The position numbers and the translations under genes are program-made. A stretch of DNA of 64,000 bases from Crithidia sp. LVH-60A. Lineage: Eukaryota > Euglenozoa > Kinetoplastea > Trypanosomatida > Trypanosomatidae. The DNA is taken from contig CP119640.1 in the NCBI GenBank assembly GCA_030078075.1, forward strand, positions 992,001 through 1,056,000, written 5' to 3'. Under the pieces are notes generated by a model. It made no database searches. It had not been told where the DNA came from and was given only the letters and a program-made list of their open reading frames with translations. Positions 31,559 to 41,338 of the stretch are shown here, one piece after another (the stretch's first letter is position 1; the number at the start of each line of letters is the position of its first letter).

Positions 31559-34021
31559 CTAATCCAGGCGGATGTTGTTGTCGCTGAAGCCCAGCTCAAT
31601 CACCGAAATCGCCGCGTTGTGCGCGGGGCTGTTCGTCTTGGACGGCGTGTTCGCTGCCATCGCCACTTTTACCGCCTCCGTCGGTGCACGCGCAACTGAA
31701 AGAGGCTCTCGCTGCTCTTGAAAAAGAGGAGGAGGTGTGGTGCCCACCGCACGCTGCTCTGTCGGCTCCGGACGGCCACGCGCGCCGCGCTTCGTCGTCG
31801 GCGCCGTCGGAGTCCGCGTCGTTGCCGCCATCGCCGGCAGCTGCGGCACATTTAGGCGCCGTCGAACCACATTCGCCTCTCGAGCGGCGGCAGCAGAGTT
31901 GCTGCGAGAAGAGCGAACCGTCGCGTTCAAAGAGGCCGGTGCCGACGCGCGACGGTCAGCCTTGTGTGCACGACGCGTGTCCGTCAGCGAAGTGCGCCGG
32001 CCGGACGAGACCGCCGCAGCGGATGCACCAGCGAAGCCGTCGTTGCGATGGTGGATGTTGATGATGCAGCCATACCCGCCTTTCTGTCTTGCTGCTGCTG
32101 GCGCCGTTTCTTCTTCCTCTGCATGACTCACAGTGTGAGGAGGGCTGACGCATCCCTTTGCTGCCGCAGCGTTGCCGCGGGCGAGTTGCCGCACATACAC
32201 AAGCGTGAGGTCGGTGGCCTCCACCATCTTCGTCACCAGCCGCGGGTCATCCAGCACGCCTTCATCGAGCGGCTCCGCCACGTGTGAGAGAGGGTCGTAG
32301 ATGACGTCCCCCGCACTATTCTGCGCGTGCAACGAGGTGATCACACCGGTCGTCAGCTTCTTGAGAGACTGAAGGGCCTGCAGCGCCTCCTGCCGCGCCG
32401 TGGCGCACTGCACCGCCACCGCTTCCTTCTCCCGCAACGCCGCCGACGCCGCCTCGAGCGACTGCAGCTTCAGTCGACTCAGCTGCTCCTTCAGCTGGGA
32501 GGTTCGGTACTCCTCGACGCTGACGGGCTCGCGCGCGCTGCAGCCGACGTCGCGGCGTTGCGCTGCCTGTGAGCCGATCGCCGTCGCAGCGGTCGTGGCG
32601 CTGCCGCTGCTGCTGATGCCACGCCCACGCTCCATTTCAGGGATGTCCGTTGCGGCCTTGTTCACCTGTTCAATCAGCCCGTAGAGAAGCTCGCGGTGTG
32701 CGCGCTGCATCTTGTCCATCTGCCGCTCATAGAGCGCCTTGCACTGTGCCTGCTGGGCACCGCCGCCAGAACGCTGGAGGGCCTGCACGAAGGACGTGTA
32801 GAGGGCACGCAGGCCGCTGTCCTGTGCCGTCTTCAGGCGTGACGTGAGGCGCAGCGCGTGCTCCCGCAGCTGCGTGAGAGGCTCGGCGTAACGCGAGCGG
32901 TACACAAGGGATTTGATGACCGCGTCGTGCGGGGTGGCGGTGCTGAAAGGGAGTTGGAAGGGGAAGTCCAGGGCGGATTGCCAAAAGACAGCACTGGCCA
33001 ACGCGGCCGCCTTGCTGGAGTACGCACCACCGTCACGGTCTTCAGCGTCTCCCGCAAAGGCCAATGCAGCGTTCTCGCCTGCTGCTGCTGCTGCTGTCTC
33101 GTCCACGCTTGCACGAGTGCGACCGCCAGCGCCATCCACGACAGCCACCTCAGCCGGGAAGGCCCACCGTGCGAGAGTATTCTGTGGGTCGTGCTGCTCC
33201 ATCAAGAGTGCCTCCAGCTGCTCCTGTGCAGCGCGGTGCATTCCCGCAGCACGGCGGTAGCGGCGCTTGTAGACGATGCTGTTCATCTTGTCCCGAAAAG
33301 CCTCCTCGAAGCGCCGGTCCGGCACCAACGGTTGCCCAGTCTCCCCCGTCGACGCTGCGAGGGCAGCCGATGAAGAAGAAGCAGAAGCAGCCCCAGCCCC
33401 GGCCTTGGGAGAGTTTAAGGACGCTACCAGATCGCTCGGAAGCGCACGCAGGACGCGGCGCAGCTGCATCAGCTCCTGTGTCTGCGTGTCCGCCACCTCC
33501 TCCAGATGCCTCCGCCGCTGCCGCTCCTCGGCGGCGTTGCGCTCCAGCGTTAACGAGCGCTGATGCGACTCTGCCGAGTAGCGATGCACCGCCTCCACCT
33601 CCGCACGCCGCCGTTCTTGCTCCAGCTGAAGGTGCTGACACTGCTTGCGCAGGTGCCGGCGCTCGCTGTCGACCTTGCGAAGCAGATCGCGACAGTGCTC
33701 GAGCTGGGTGCGCAGGTTCGCATCTGCAGGTCCGTTGCCGCCGCCGCCGCCGTCGCGCGACCCCACACGCCCCGCTGTGTTCTCCTCGCTGTTCTCGTGG
33801 GCGATGCGAATACCGTTGGCGCGCAGGAAGGCCGTCGTGGCACCCTGCAGCTTCACCTTCGCACTCGACTCGTGGGCGGACTGCTGCAACGTGCGGGTGG
33901 CGTCGGCGATCATTGCATCAACCGCCCCGCACAGCTGCCGCTCCGTGTCATTGCTGTCGTCGATGATGGTGCTGCTGTAGAGCTCGCCGCCGTGGCTTGT
34001 AGGGGAGTTGACAACGGGCAT
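31559..34021 (-). CDS. Hypothetical coiled-coil protein, 820 aa
   Basis: I do not recognise this protein. A strong coiled coil runs at about 101-195, full of Leu, Arg, Gln and Glu (LRKQCQHLQLEQERRR is part of it). A second helical, charged segment lies near 500-600 with QLKEQLSRLKLQSLEAA. Between and after them are Ala/Ser/Gly-rich stretches, and the last 170 residues are low-complexity. The frame is open to 34189, but I start at the ATG at 34021 because the 56 residues upstream are Phe/Thr/Ser-rich and read like translated pyrimidine tract. The architecture suggests a cytoskeletal, basal-body or flagellar structural protein, which is inference only. Confidence 0.75.
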   Translation of the reverse strand: MPVVNSPTSHGGELYSSTIIDDSNDTERQLCGAVDAMIADATRTLQQSAHESSAKVKLQGATTAFLRANGIRIAHENSEENTAGRVGSRDGGGGGNGPADANLRTQLEHCRDLLRKVDSERRHLRKQCQHLQLEQERRRAEVEAVHRYSAESHQRSLTLERNAAEERQRRRHLEEVADTQTQELMQLRRVLRALPSDLVASLNSPKAGAGAASASSSSAALAASTGETGQPLVPDRRFEEAFRDKMNSIVYKRRYRRAAGMHRAAQEQLEALLMEQHDPQNTLARWAFPAEVAVVDGAGGRTRASVDETAAAAAGENAALAFAGDAEDRDGGAYSSKAAALASAVFWQSALDFPFQLPFSTATPHDAVIKSLVYRSRYAEPLTQLREHALRLTSRLKTAQDSGLRALYTSFVQALQRSGGGAQQAQCKALYERQMDKMQRAHRELLYGLIEQVNKAATDIPEMERGRGISSSGSATTAATAIGSQAAQRRDVGCSAREPVSVEEYRTSQLKEQLSRLKLQSLEAASAALREKEAVAVQCATARQEALQALQSLKKLTTGVITSLHAQNSAGDVIYDPLSHVAEPLDEGVLDDPRLVTKMVEATDLTLVYVRQLARGNAAAAKGCVSPPHTVSHAEEEETAPAAARQKGGYGCIINIHHRNDGFAGASAAAVSSGRRTSLTDTRRAHKADRRASAPASLNATVRSSRSNSAAAAREANVVRRRLNVPQLPAMAATTRTPTAPTTKRGARGRPEPTEQRAVGTTPPPLFQEQREPLSVARAPTEAVKVAMAANTPSKTNSPAHNAAISVIELGFSDNNIRLD

Positions 34022-34301
34022 TGTTGCTGTCCCGTCTGTGTTAAACCAAAAACAAAAATAAGAACGCAAGCGAAGACTGGTACAGAAGAGAGAGTACGTC
34101 TGTGTTCGGTGCGTCACAGTGACGATGATAAAAAAAGGAAAAGCAAAAGGTGAAGAAACTGTAGCAAAAAAAAATGTAATTGTAAGCACTTTCTACTCTT
34201 GTTGTTGGTGTTAAGTGAAGTCGTTTCCTGAAAGAGAAAAATTCAACCGAGGAAAACCTGTTCTCTACAACAAGCTGTGAATAGCAAAAAAAAAAAAAAA
34301 G

Positions 34302-34332
<31 letters not shown>

Positions 34333-35066
34333 GGAGAGAAAAGGAGAGAGAATAAGTGACGCGCCAGCACACGCACAAACTAAAACAACAGAACATAAGT
34401 GAGGGGAAGGAGTATCGCACTGGCTATATATTTTTTTTCCGATTCACATCGAAGAGCGTTGCGCTTGAGGAAAAAAAGACCACAGAAGCACTAAAGTGAT
34501 AGAAGAAGCTCACTTGCTGCTTCCCAATTGGAAGGCGATCGTTGTTTCTCTTTGCATTCCTTTATACTTTTCTTTACATTTTTCTTTTTCAGCCCACGTT
34601 GCAGAGCTTGCAAGAAGAGAACGCGCTGTTTTTAATTGCCCATTATCGGAAAGGTGTGTGTGAGTCTGTGCGTGCGTGTGTATTCACCAGCTGAAACGAA
34701 AAAAGGTTTGCGCGTTGAGTGGAGTCATACTTCAATTAATTAAGCGACAGTCGTAGTGGTAGTGGCGGTAGAGAGGCGCAACACGACGCGCTTGCTGGTT
34801 TCTTCCATGGAAAAAAAGCCGCAGAACAGGTGACGAAGAGATAGAGGAGAGGTGACTATTGAGAGTGCTCGTCCCCCCAAGAGTGTTACGTGAGGAAACA
34901 AAAAAAAAGGACCCGTGCAGCGACACACACGCACACACACAAACATGCATGTCGCGCACGTCACAAAAAAAAGCTGGGCATCACTCACAAGCCAGGTGCC
35001 GCTTTACCACTTCTTTCTTCTTGTTTTGTGTCCGCTCCCTCACAACTTTTACCCCTCCACCCGCGT
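34022..35066. other. Spacer between the methyltransferase and the coiled-coil gene
   Basis: This spacer contains a GA-rich microsatellite (34301-34353), which on the sense strand is a CT tract that may serve splicing of the coiled-coil gene. No gene is supportable; an 82-aa frame near 34740-34988 lacks any family features. Confidence 0.5.
34301..34353. repeat. GA microsatellite (sense-strand CT tract)
   Basis: An imperfect GA repeat of about 50 bp follows an A run. It lies about 280 bp upstream of the ATG at 34021, in the right position and strand for a polypyrimidine tract. Confidence 0.75.
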
Positions 35067-35813
35067 TTACTTGAGGGCGTACATCTTCACCGCGAAGAGA
35101 TCAGCGGGCCACTCCTCCTGGAAAGCCTCTTTCACGACCCGCACCCCGCTGCGGCTAAAGAGGCGCTTGTAGTGCATATCCGACCGCGTGAGGCTGCTGT
35201 CGTCCTTGTCGACAAGAAATCGGTCGCCACTCGCGCAGTTCTCCTTGAAGAAGATGTAGCCCTGCGGCGTGAGAGCCTGCTGGCAGTGCGCGAAGAAGCG
35301 CACAAAGTCGTCGTCGGTAAGGTAGATGGCGGTCCACTGGATCACGATGAGGTCGTACGTCTTGGGTGGCAGCTGGGCCGTCTCCATCGAGGCGAGAATG
35401 AAGTCGCCCACCGGCAGCCCGGCCAGCTCCGTCTTGGCTTGGTTCAGCATGTGCTCCACAGGCTCTAGCAGGTCCGTCGTCGTGTACATCTTCGTCAGCA
35501 GGTTCTTGGCGATGCGGCCGATGCCGGCGCCGCAGTCAAGAGCCCGTCCGGTGCCGTGGTCGGGCAGGCTCTCAACGAAGCTGCGGGAGCCCTTGATGTC
35601 GATATCGTGAATGTGGTCCATGCCACCGAGAACGCCGCTGACGGTGGCTGGGACGTTGCGCCAGTACTCGAGCGCCTTGCCGTACCACCCCTTCTTGGGG
35701 TCGTAGAGGTCGCCCGTTAGCTCCGCCTTCCACATCTCATCCGTAGAGCGGTAGGACTTGCCGTCCGTGTCGCAGCCGCTGATCGGCGGGCCGCTGTGCG
35801 TCTTGGCCGGCAT
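35067..35813 (-). CDS. NTMT1: Alpha-N-terminal protein methyltransferase (NTMT1/NRMT family), 248 aa
   Basis: NTMT/NRMT enzymes methylate the alpha-amino group of proteins such as histones and ribosomal proteins after removal of the initiator Met. The match to the family is strong over its whole length. It has YWRNVPATVSGVLGGMDHI near 49-67 (human: YW..PPTVDGMLGGYGHI), the SAM-binding loop LDCGAGIGRI near 91-100, the WTAIYLTDDD segment after the conserved IQW, and FKENCASGD near 190-200. The ORF is open to 36368, but the upstream part is Phe- and Ser-rich translated spacer. The first ATG after the predicted splice acceptor that gives the family's N-terminus is at 35813. The short N-terminal extension (about 45 residues) is usual for the family. 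It probably acts in cytosol and nucleus. Confidence 0.92.
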   Translation of the reverse strand: MPAKTHSGPPISGCDTDGKSYRSTDEMWKAELTGDLYDPKKGWYGKALEYWRNVPATVSGVLGGMDHIHDIDIKGSRSFVESLPDHGTGRALDCGAGIGRIAKNLLTKMYTTTDLLEPVEHMLNQAKTELAGLPVGDFILASMETAQLPPKTYDLIVIQWTAIYLTDDDFVRFFAHCQQALTPQGYIFFKENCASGDRFLVDKDDSSLTRSDMHYKRLFSRSGVRVVKEAFQEEWPADLFAVKMYALK

Positions 35814-36447
35814 GCGGAGAAGAAGAGGGGTGCGAGAGAAGCAGAAGCCGCGAGCCCCGCAAGAGAGGCCGCAACGACGGGGAAAGTGCGAAATGGTGAT
35901 GAGAAGGAGAGGGAAAGAGGGGCGGCTGCGGCGGCGCAATCGCGGTGTCCCTCCTGAGTAAGATCCCTGTGACTTGGTGGGAATGAATGAGTGTATGTGT
36001 TGTATTCGTATGCGTGTGTGGCGGTCGCCACGAACTGACCTTGACGAGAGAAAAAGAAAGAGGACGGGACAAAAAAGAAAGTAAAAGATGCAAAGAAGCA
36101 AAGAAAAATAGAAAAAAAAAACGCTTACCTCTTTGGAGGAGCCACACCGTCGTCCTTTTCTCTTATTGTACTCTCGTCGACGGTGGCGATCTGCGGCTGC
36201 ACGGCGATGAAGCTCTGCCGAATACATATGTTGCCTCTGAAAAAAGCAATTAGAGAGAAGGGAGAGAAGGAGCCTCAGACAAGAGAAGTTGCTTAGCGAA
36301 TGATGGATCGTGTGAGAAAAGATGTAGAGTCTAAATATAAAGAAAAAAAAAGAAGAGCAGTGTCTCACGATTATAGCCGTCTTCCGTTTTCAAGCTGGAG
36401 TGCGTGGCGCAATCACTTTCGCTCCAGCCAACACCCTCGATAATTTT
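35814..36447. other. Spacer upstream of the methyltransferase gene
   Basis: This short spacer is dominated by the methyltransferase 5' UTR and its pyrimidine tract, plus the 3' UTR of the membrane protein. No gene is seen. Confidence 0.55.
36040..36121 (-). promoter_or_regulatory. Polypyrimidine tract and splice acceptor of the methyltransferase gene
   Basis: The plus strand at about 36044-36121 is nearly all purine, giving one of the longest sense pyrimidine tracts in the window. The first AG after it is at 36041-36040. The predicted 5' UTR is about 226 nucleotides. Confidence 0.5.
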
Positions 36448-37299
36448 CTACGCAATATAATAGGTGCCGGCTCGCGGACCATGCGGAGGATGCGATGCCT
36501 CGCCACCGGCAGCCCGCGACCGACTCGCCATGGCGCTCTCACCGCCGTCCATGACCGCCGGAGCCGCCATCGTGGCCGCATGGTGTCGACCATACGCTGA
36601 CAGAGGCAGTGAGGGGCTGGGGCTGTAGATAGGAGCTCTTGCTGCTGTTGGTAGTGGTAGAGGTGGAGGCATCAAGCTGAGCGGCGGTGGTGGCGGAGAT
36701 GCGGACCAGTTGCCCACCGCCATAGCAGGATCGACGCCGTTCAGGTTCGCATAGCTCATCGCCCCGGCGCCACCGTAATGAGCAGCTGAGGGGCTCCACG
36801 CAGAGGGCGGCACAACACCGTACGGGCCCGGCCCACGCTGCATCATCTCCGCCACCGCAGCCGGCGAAGGGAAGTGCTCCATCTCACTGTACCGTGGCGC
36901 CCCACCGGACATGTACGCCGCGCCGTCGTACGCGCCGCGACTCCACGGCAGCGGACGCGCCACGTAAAGGGGGGAGCCCGAGAAGTTCTGGTAGCGGTCG
37001 TTCACCATCACCCAGAACGCACCAACCAGCACGAAGAGTCCGCCAGGGACGACGGCGAACGTGAGGGCGGCGGCGCGACTGCCGCACAGCACGCACAGCC
37101 ACGGCACGGTGGCCCCCATGAAGAGCAGCGACGGCGCGAAGGCGAACCAAAAGACGGAAAAGATCGCGACGGTGATGGAAGGGTGGTGGTAGAAGGGTTC
37201 TCCACTGTGCCCCATGGCGAAGAGGACCATGCCGATCACGAGCAGCCCACCGTAGACGGCGGAGCCGATAATGGCCACGTTGCGGTCATAGGTGTCCAT
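36448..37299 (-). CDS. Hypothetical four-pass membrane protein, 283 aa
   Basis: I do not recognise the family. The first 130 residues hold about four hydrophobic segments: near 8-29 (IIGSAVYGGLLVIGMVLFAM), 40-62, 65-80 and 86-103. A hydrophilic, Pro/Ser/Ala/Tyr-rich tail of about 170 residues follows, containing poly-Pro stretches and a final segment rich in Ala and Gly. The frame extends 19 residues upstream from a GTG, but the first ATG is at 37299 and it begins the recognisable membrane region (MDTYDRNVAIIG). The layout, a compact membrane domain plus a disordered cytosolic tail, recalls small tetraspan proteins, but there is no amastin signature and no known motif. Confidence 0.75.
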   Translation of the reverse strand: MDTYDRNVAIIGSAVYGGLLVIGMVLFAMGHSGEPFYHHPSITVAIFSVFWFAFAPSLLFMGATVPWLCVLCGSRAAALTFAVVPGGLFVLVGAFWVMVNDRYQNFSGSPLYVARPLPWSRGAYDGAAYMSGGAPRYSEMEHFPSPAAVAEMMQRGPGPYGVVPPSAWSPSAAHYGGAGAMSYANLNGVDPAMAVGNWSASPPPPPLSLMPPPLPLPTAARAPIYSPSPSLPLSAYGRHHAATMAAPAVMDGGESAMASRSRAAGGEASHPPHGPRAGTYYIA

Positions 37300-38102
37300 G
37301 GCAACGGCGCATGGTGGACAACAACAGGTATTCCCCCTACAGGCCACGTCACGCACTTTCTCGCTCTATTGCTCTATCTGGTAGTTTACTCTCTCCGCGT
37401 TGAAGCTAATGAGGGGATAAAGAGGAGAACACCAGCAGATCTTGCTCGTATCTTTCACCTCTGATTCCCGCAGCTCTAAATACGAGTCTTCCGTGTTGTT
37501 GCGATGAAGCGTGATATTTAGAAAATAGAGAAAATCTCAAAGAGAGGGGGGAAGAGAAGAGAAATGGGGACCGCATGCACTGCATTGAGGAGCGAGCAAC
37601 GGCACCGCGTGCAGTTTGTTTGTCTGACTGTTTGTCTTTCTGCACCAGAAAACCGACCTTTTTTTTCCTGTATCCCAAGCCTTGGAGACCACAATCTATT
37701 GCAGCAGAGACGTTTCAATCGTGAAGAGTCACAATTGCAATGTGCTTTCTCTGTCTTCCCACTTTGCTGAAATGCAATAATGCCGATAATGTTTCATCCA
37801 TTTGGCTTCTGAGCTCTGCGAGAGGCACTCAGACACCAAAGAGAACGAGAAGCGGCGATAGCTACCTCTCTTTCTCTCTCCGATCCTTCTCGCTCAGCCG
37901 CTTAATAGGGCCCACCTCGTACGCGATACTGCGCCAGGTCCTTTCTTTATTTATTTCACTTCATTTTGTGTACTCGTCCTCTTTCAGCACAAAGCTGTGC
38001 ACAACGCAACCGAGTAAGAAAGCACTAGCGCGTCACACCCAGGCGCTCAAGCCGCAACACAGCAACTCCCCGCAGCCAACACACATACACAAATCTCTTG
38101 CC
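37300..38102. other. Spacer between the EMC7-like gene and the membrane protein
   Basis: This 0.8-kb spacer has A/T-rich stretches and moderate purine runs. Frames of up to 90 aa on the minus strand begin at non-ATG codons and show no features. No gene is supportable. Confidence 0.5.
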
Positions 38103-38642
38103 TCACATCGCCACCATCATCTTGCGCGGCTTCGGCGGCTTAAAGGATGGCATGTCCAGCGCCGACACGATCCGGTGCCGGCCATACCACGCGGCCAGCA
38201 GTGCCGTCAGCGCCAGCGCGGCAGACCCGAGGCTGCTCCCTGCAGACTGCCCAGCCGCCTTTGCCGCGGCACCAGCAGCAGTTGCCTTGGGCGTGGCGGC
38301 CACCTTCAGCTGCAGCCCCGTCGCGGCGGACGCCTTCAGCACCGACGCCGCAGCATCCAGCTCGAAGAGGTGATCCGGCAGCTGGGCCACCGCCTCTACG
38401 GAGACCGCCGCCGGCATGATGCCGGTGAAGCTAAAGGTGTGGGTGCTGTCGAGCGGGGCACTGCGCACCACCACGCCCGTGCTGTCGTCCACGACACGCA
38501 GCACCACGTACGGCGCCACCTCCGCCTGCACATCGACCCACCCCGCCACGGTGGACGACGCGGTGGTGACGCTGGCGAGGCAGAGGAGCAGCGCGAGCGT
38601 CGCGGCGGCGGTGCACCGGGCAATACGATAGAAAGCGCTCAT
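38103..38642 (-). CDS. Type I membrane protein with beta-sandwich-like lumenal domain, EMC7 candidate, 179 aa
   Basis: The protein has an N-terminal signal peptide (about 1-29), a lumenal domain of about 85 residues rich in beta-forming residues, an Ala-rich linker and one transmembrane segment at about 138-156. A basic cytosolic tail with SFKPPKPRKM follows. The layout and the SVEAVAQLPDHLFELDAA stretch resemble EMC7, a subunit of the ER membrane protein complex that inserts tail-anchored and multi-pass membrane proteins; human EMC7 has a comparable VEVVSPDYVFEPVRV segment after its beta domain. I take the ATG at 38642; five more residues are open upstream but start at a GTG. The EMC7 assignment rests on weak local similarity and overall architecture. 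Confidence 0.7.
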   Translation of the reverse strand: MSAFYRIARCTAAATLALLLCLASVTTASSTVAGWVDVQAEVAPYVVLRVVDDSTGVVVRSAPLDSTHTFSFTGIMPAAVSVEAVAQLPDHLFELDAAASVLKASAATGLQLKVAATPKATAAGAAAKAAGQSAGSSLGSAALALTALLAAWYGRHRIVSALDMPSFKPPKPRKMMVAM

Positions 38643-41338
38643 GTAGCGTTGCGACACAGCAGCTAAAGACGGTAGCGTGCACGTTTACTTTGCTTATTTT
38701 TCTTGGTAGTTGCTGTGTCGCGGAGCCCTTTTTCTGTGTGTGAGTGTGTTTGTGTGCTAAAGGTGGCCCGACAAAAAAGCGAAGCGACAACCAGCGGCGA
38801 GAGTGTTTATGGTAAGAAGAAAAGAGTAAAAGAGGAGATTTTAAGAAGTTCGATTTAAGGGGATAAACCGCATATAGTATTCGGGCTCTACTGATGAAAC
38901 AGCCAGAAGCCCACGTTCGATGAGGCCGCGCAACGGAGGCAGCGCAGCAGACGGCTAAGCAACCCGAACACTTCGTTGACGTGGGGACCCAGTACTCATA
39001 CTACGGCTATGTCGCAAGTCCGGAACAGGAGTCCTCTTTTCCTTCCACACGTCTGCTGCCCATTCAAAAAAAAAAAAGTGGAATGGGGAAGCTGCGCGAG
39101 TGTACGTGCGTACGCCGCTCTCACCACGACATGTCGCTAAGGCACCAGCTGCTCGCGATGATCCAGAGAGAACAACAAGAAGATTTCAGCGTCATTTTTA
39201 GACACTTCATTTCTTGCAAGAAAAGACGAGTTGTTGTTGTTGTTATTTTATTGAGAAAGAGCGATGCTCAAAGCTCCAACCACAAGGGCAGAGGAGTGCA
39301 AAACGAAACGTCGACCATCGGACTACAGCAGCTAGCCCTTCAACACACAAAGTAGAACAAACAATAAAAAGGAGTTCACAGAAACACAGAAACAGACAAT
39401 AAAAAAAATGCAAGCACCGATCGAGCCGCCTAAACAGGCCGTCTCTGCGGCGCAGCAGCGGGAACAAAACAAAAACACAATAAAAAAAACAAGAGACGGT
39501 GTGTGCCAACCTCTCACAGCGAGAGAGGAGATGAAAGAGAGAAAAGAGGGGGCTAACGCCTACAATACAGAAATCATGATCTATGTATAACGCGAGGGAA
39601 AAAAAAACACGAAGAGGGAGTAACAAAAACGGTGTAAAAAGAGATGGAAAGGTAGATAGAGAGAGAGATGGGCAAAAACAAAAAAGGGAAAAGAAGAAAA
39701 AACAAAGGCGAGACGCGCACAAACTAAAACAAGGAAAAAAAGCTCGAGCACGCACACAGAAGCGAGTACCCAGACAAATTAAAAGGCAGCTAAAAGAACA
39801 CAATACAGGCTCGAAGCGCCGGTCCGCACGTCTTTCGCAGCCAGTCTCTCGTTTAAAAGAAACGTGTGAAACAAAGAAAGAAAGAAACAACGTGAAGTAT
39901 ACAAAATGAAAGAAAAAAATAGACACAAATACAATTCTGTTGCTCCATCACCACATATGAGATATATATTAAATAAAAAGATCCATAATTCCTCTAGGAA
40001 CTAAAAGAGAAAAGAAGAGAGGGAATAAAAACAAATCACAAAAAAAAATGAAAGCGCAAAATGTTAACACCAAAAAATACGGCGGCTAGCCAGCCAATAC
40101 ACTTGCGGGTTCTCTCCTTCTTGCAAACACACTCCCGCGCCGCCACCGCTCCGTCAACTGCGAAGGAGGTAGAAAAGCGAAGGAAGCGGAAAGAAAAAGT
40201 AGAGTGCAGAAAAAAAAACGCAAACTTCTTTTGGTTTTCTTCCTGCTTGCCATTCATCACGAGGCATCAGCACAAGCTACGCACTACACGGTAAGAAATA
40301 CAGATTTTCTTTTCGTCATGTGAACACAGAACTAAGAGCAAATGCACACAAGCGCAGACCGTCACACACTCACAGAGAGAGAGAGAGAGAGAGAGACAAG
40401 CAGCACGGGTTTGGAGATACAAACGCCACAAAGCACTCCACAGGCGTCGATCGCCACCGCATGCGACAACAGTGAAGGGGTATCAGAAAAGGAAAGAGGA
40501 GAAGACGCGGAGACAAGCAACGACAACGACAACAGGCTTAAAGAAAACACCAGCTTCTCTCTCTCACTTCATATCTGCAATTATCGCCCCCTTTTCTTTG
40601 TCCCTTCAGGACAACACACAACAACACGACCAGAAAAAAAAAACACGTAGACCACGTAAAAGAAAAAAAAATAGATAGTTGATTGCGGTTAGGGTGGGAA
40701 AAACGATGGGGGAAAAAGAGGTAAAACCTAAGTTAGCGATGATGCAAACCACAAAAAAAAAACCCAATTCAAGCGTCCATCCCACCACCGGGAAAAGACC
40801 AGAAAAAAAAAAAGGTGCGTTGATGAGACCGGAAGACAACACAAAGCAAGCACACAAGCACACCGGAAACGACAAAACAAAAACATGATAAAGTACGAAG
40901 CACACACGAAACCAGTGAAAAAAAAAAAAGCGAGAAAAAGTAGCGAAGGAAACGTTGAAGCGCCTCGAGAACAGCAAAGAACACGCACAAAAAAAAACAG
41001 GGGAAAATACAATTGTTGTAGTAGTGGCAAACACAGAACTACTAAGAGGAGTAGAAGTGCTACTCGCAGACGCACGAGTCGACAAGAGAGGGGAGAGAAA
41101 AACAAAAAAGGCGGCGGACAAAGGTGAAGAAGAAAAAGGGAAGCAGCGAGAACACCGCCGAGCAGCGTCACGCGGATCACGACACCCTGTACACACACAA
41201 ATACACACAGGCGCAGCAACAAAACTTCTAATCAAAAGGTGCAGCAACAATAGCGACGAGTGCGATGCGCAGCAGTCGACACCCATCTTGCACCGATTCG
41301 CGTTGTGGCTCCTCTCCAATTAAAGTCAGCATTCGCCA
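38643..41338. other. 2.7-kb purine-skewed spacer downstream of the RAC kinase
   Basis: From about 39350 to 41150 the plus strand is strongly purine- and A-rich, so the sense transcript is very rich in U and C. A GA microsatellite sits at 40373-40397. Minus-strand frames of 227 and 237 aa exist here but are dominated by Phe, Leu, Ser and Cys and have no conserved features; I read them as translated pyrimidine tract. It should contain the kinase 3' UTR and the splice signals of the EMC7-like gene. No gene is supported. Confidence 0.55.
40373..40397. repeat. GA microsatellite
   Basis: About twelve GA units are uninterrupted within the purine-skewed spacer. Confidence 0.85.

Noticed and set aside
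40685-40695. A TTAGGG telomere-like hexamer
   Set aside because: It is a single copy inside spacer DNA, not a tandem array.
39243-41319. Minus-strand frames of 227 and 237 aa between the RAC kinase and the EMC7-like gene
   Set aside because: They are dominated by Phe, Leu, Ser and Cys from pyrimidine-rich DNA and show no domain or conserved feature.
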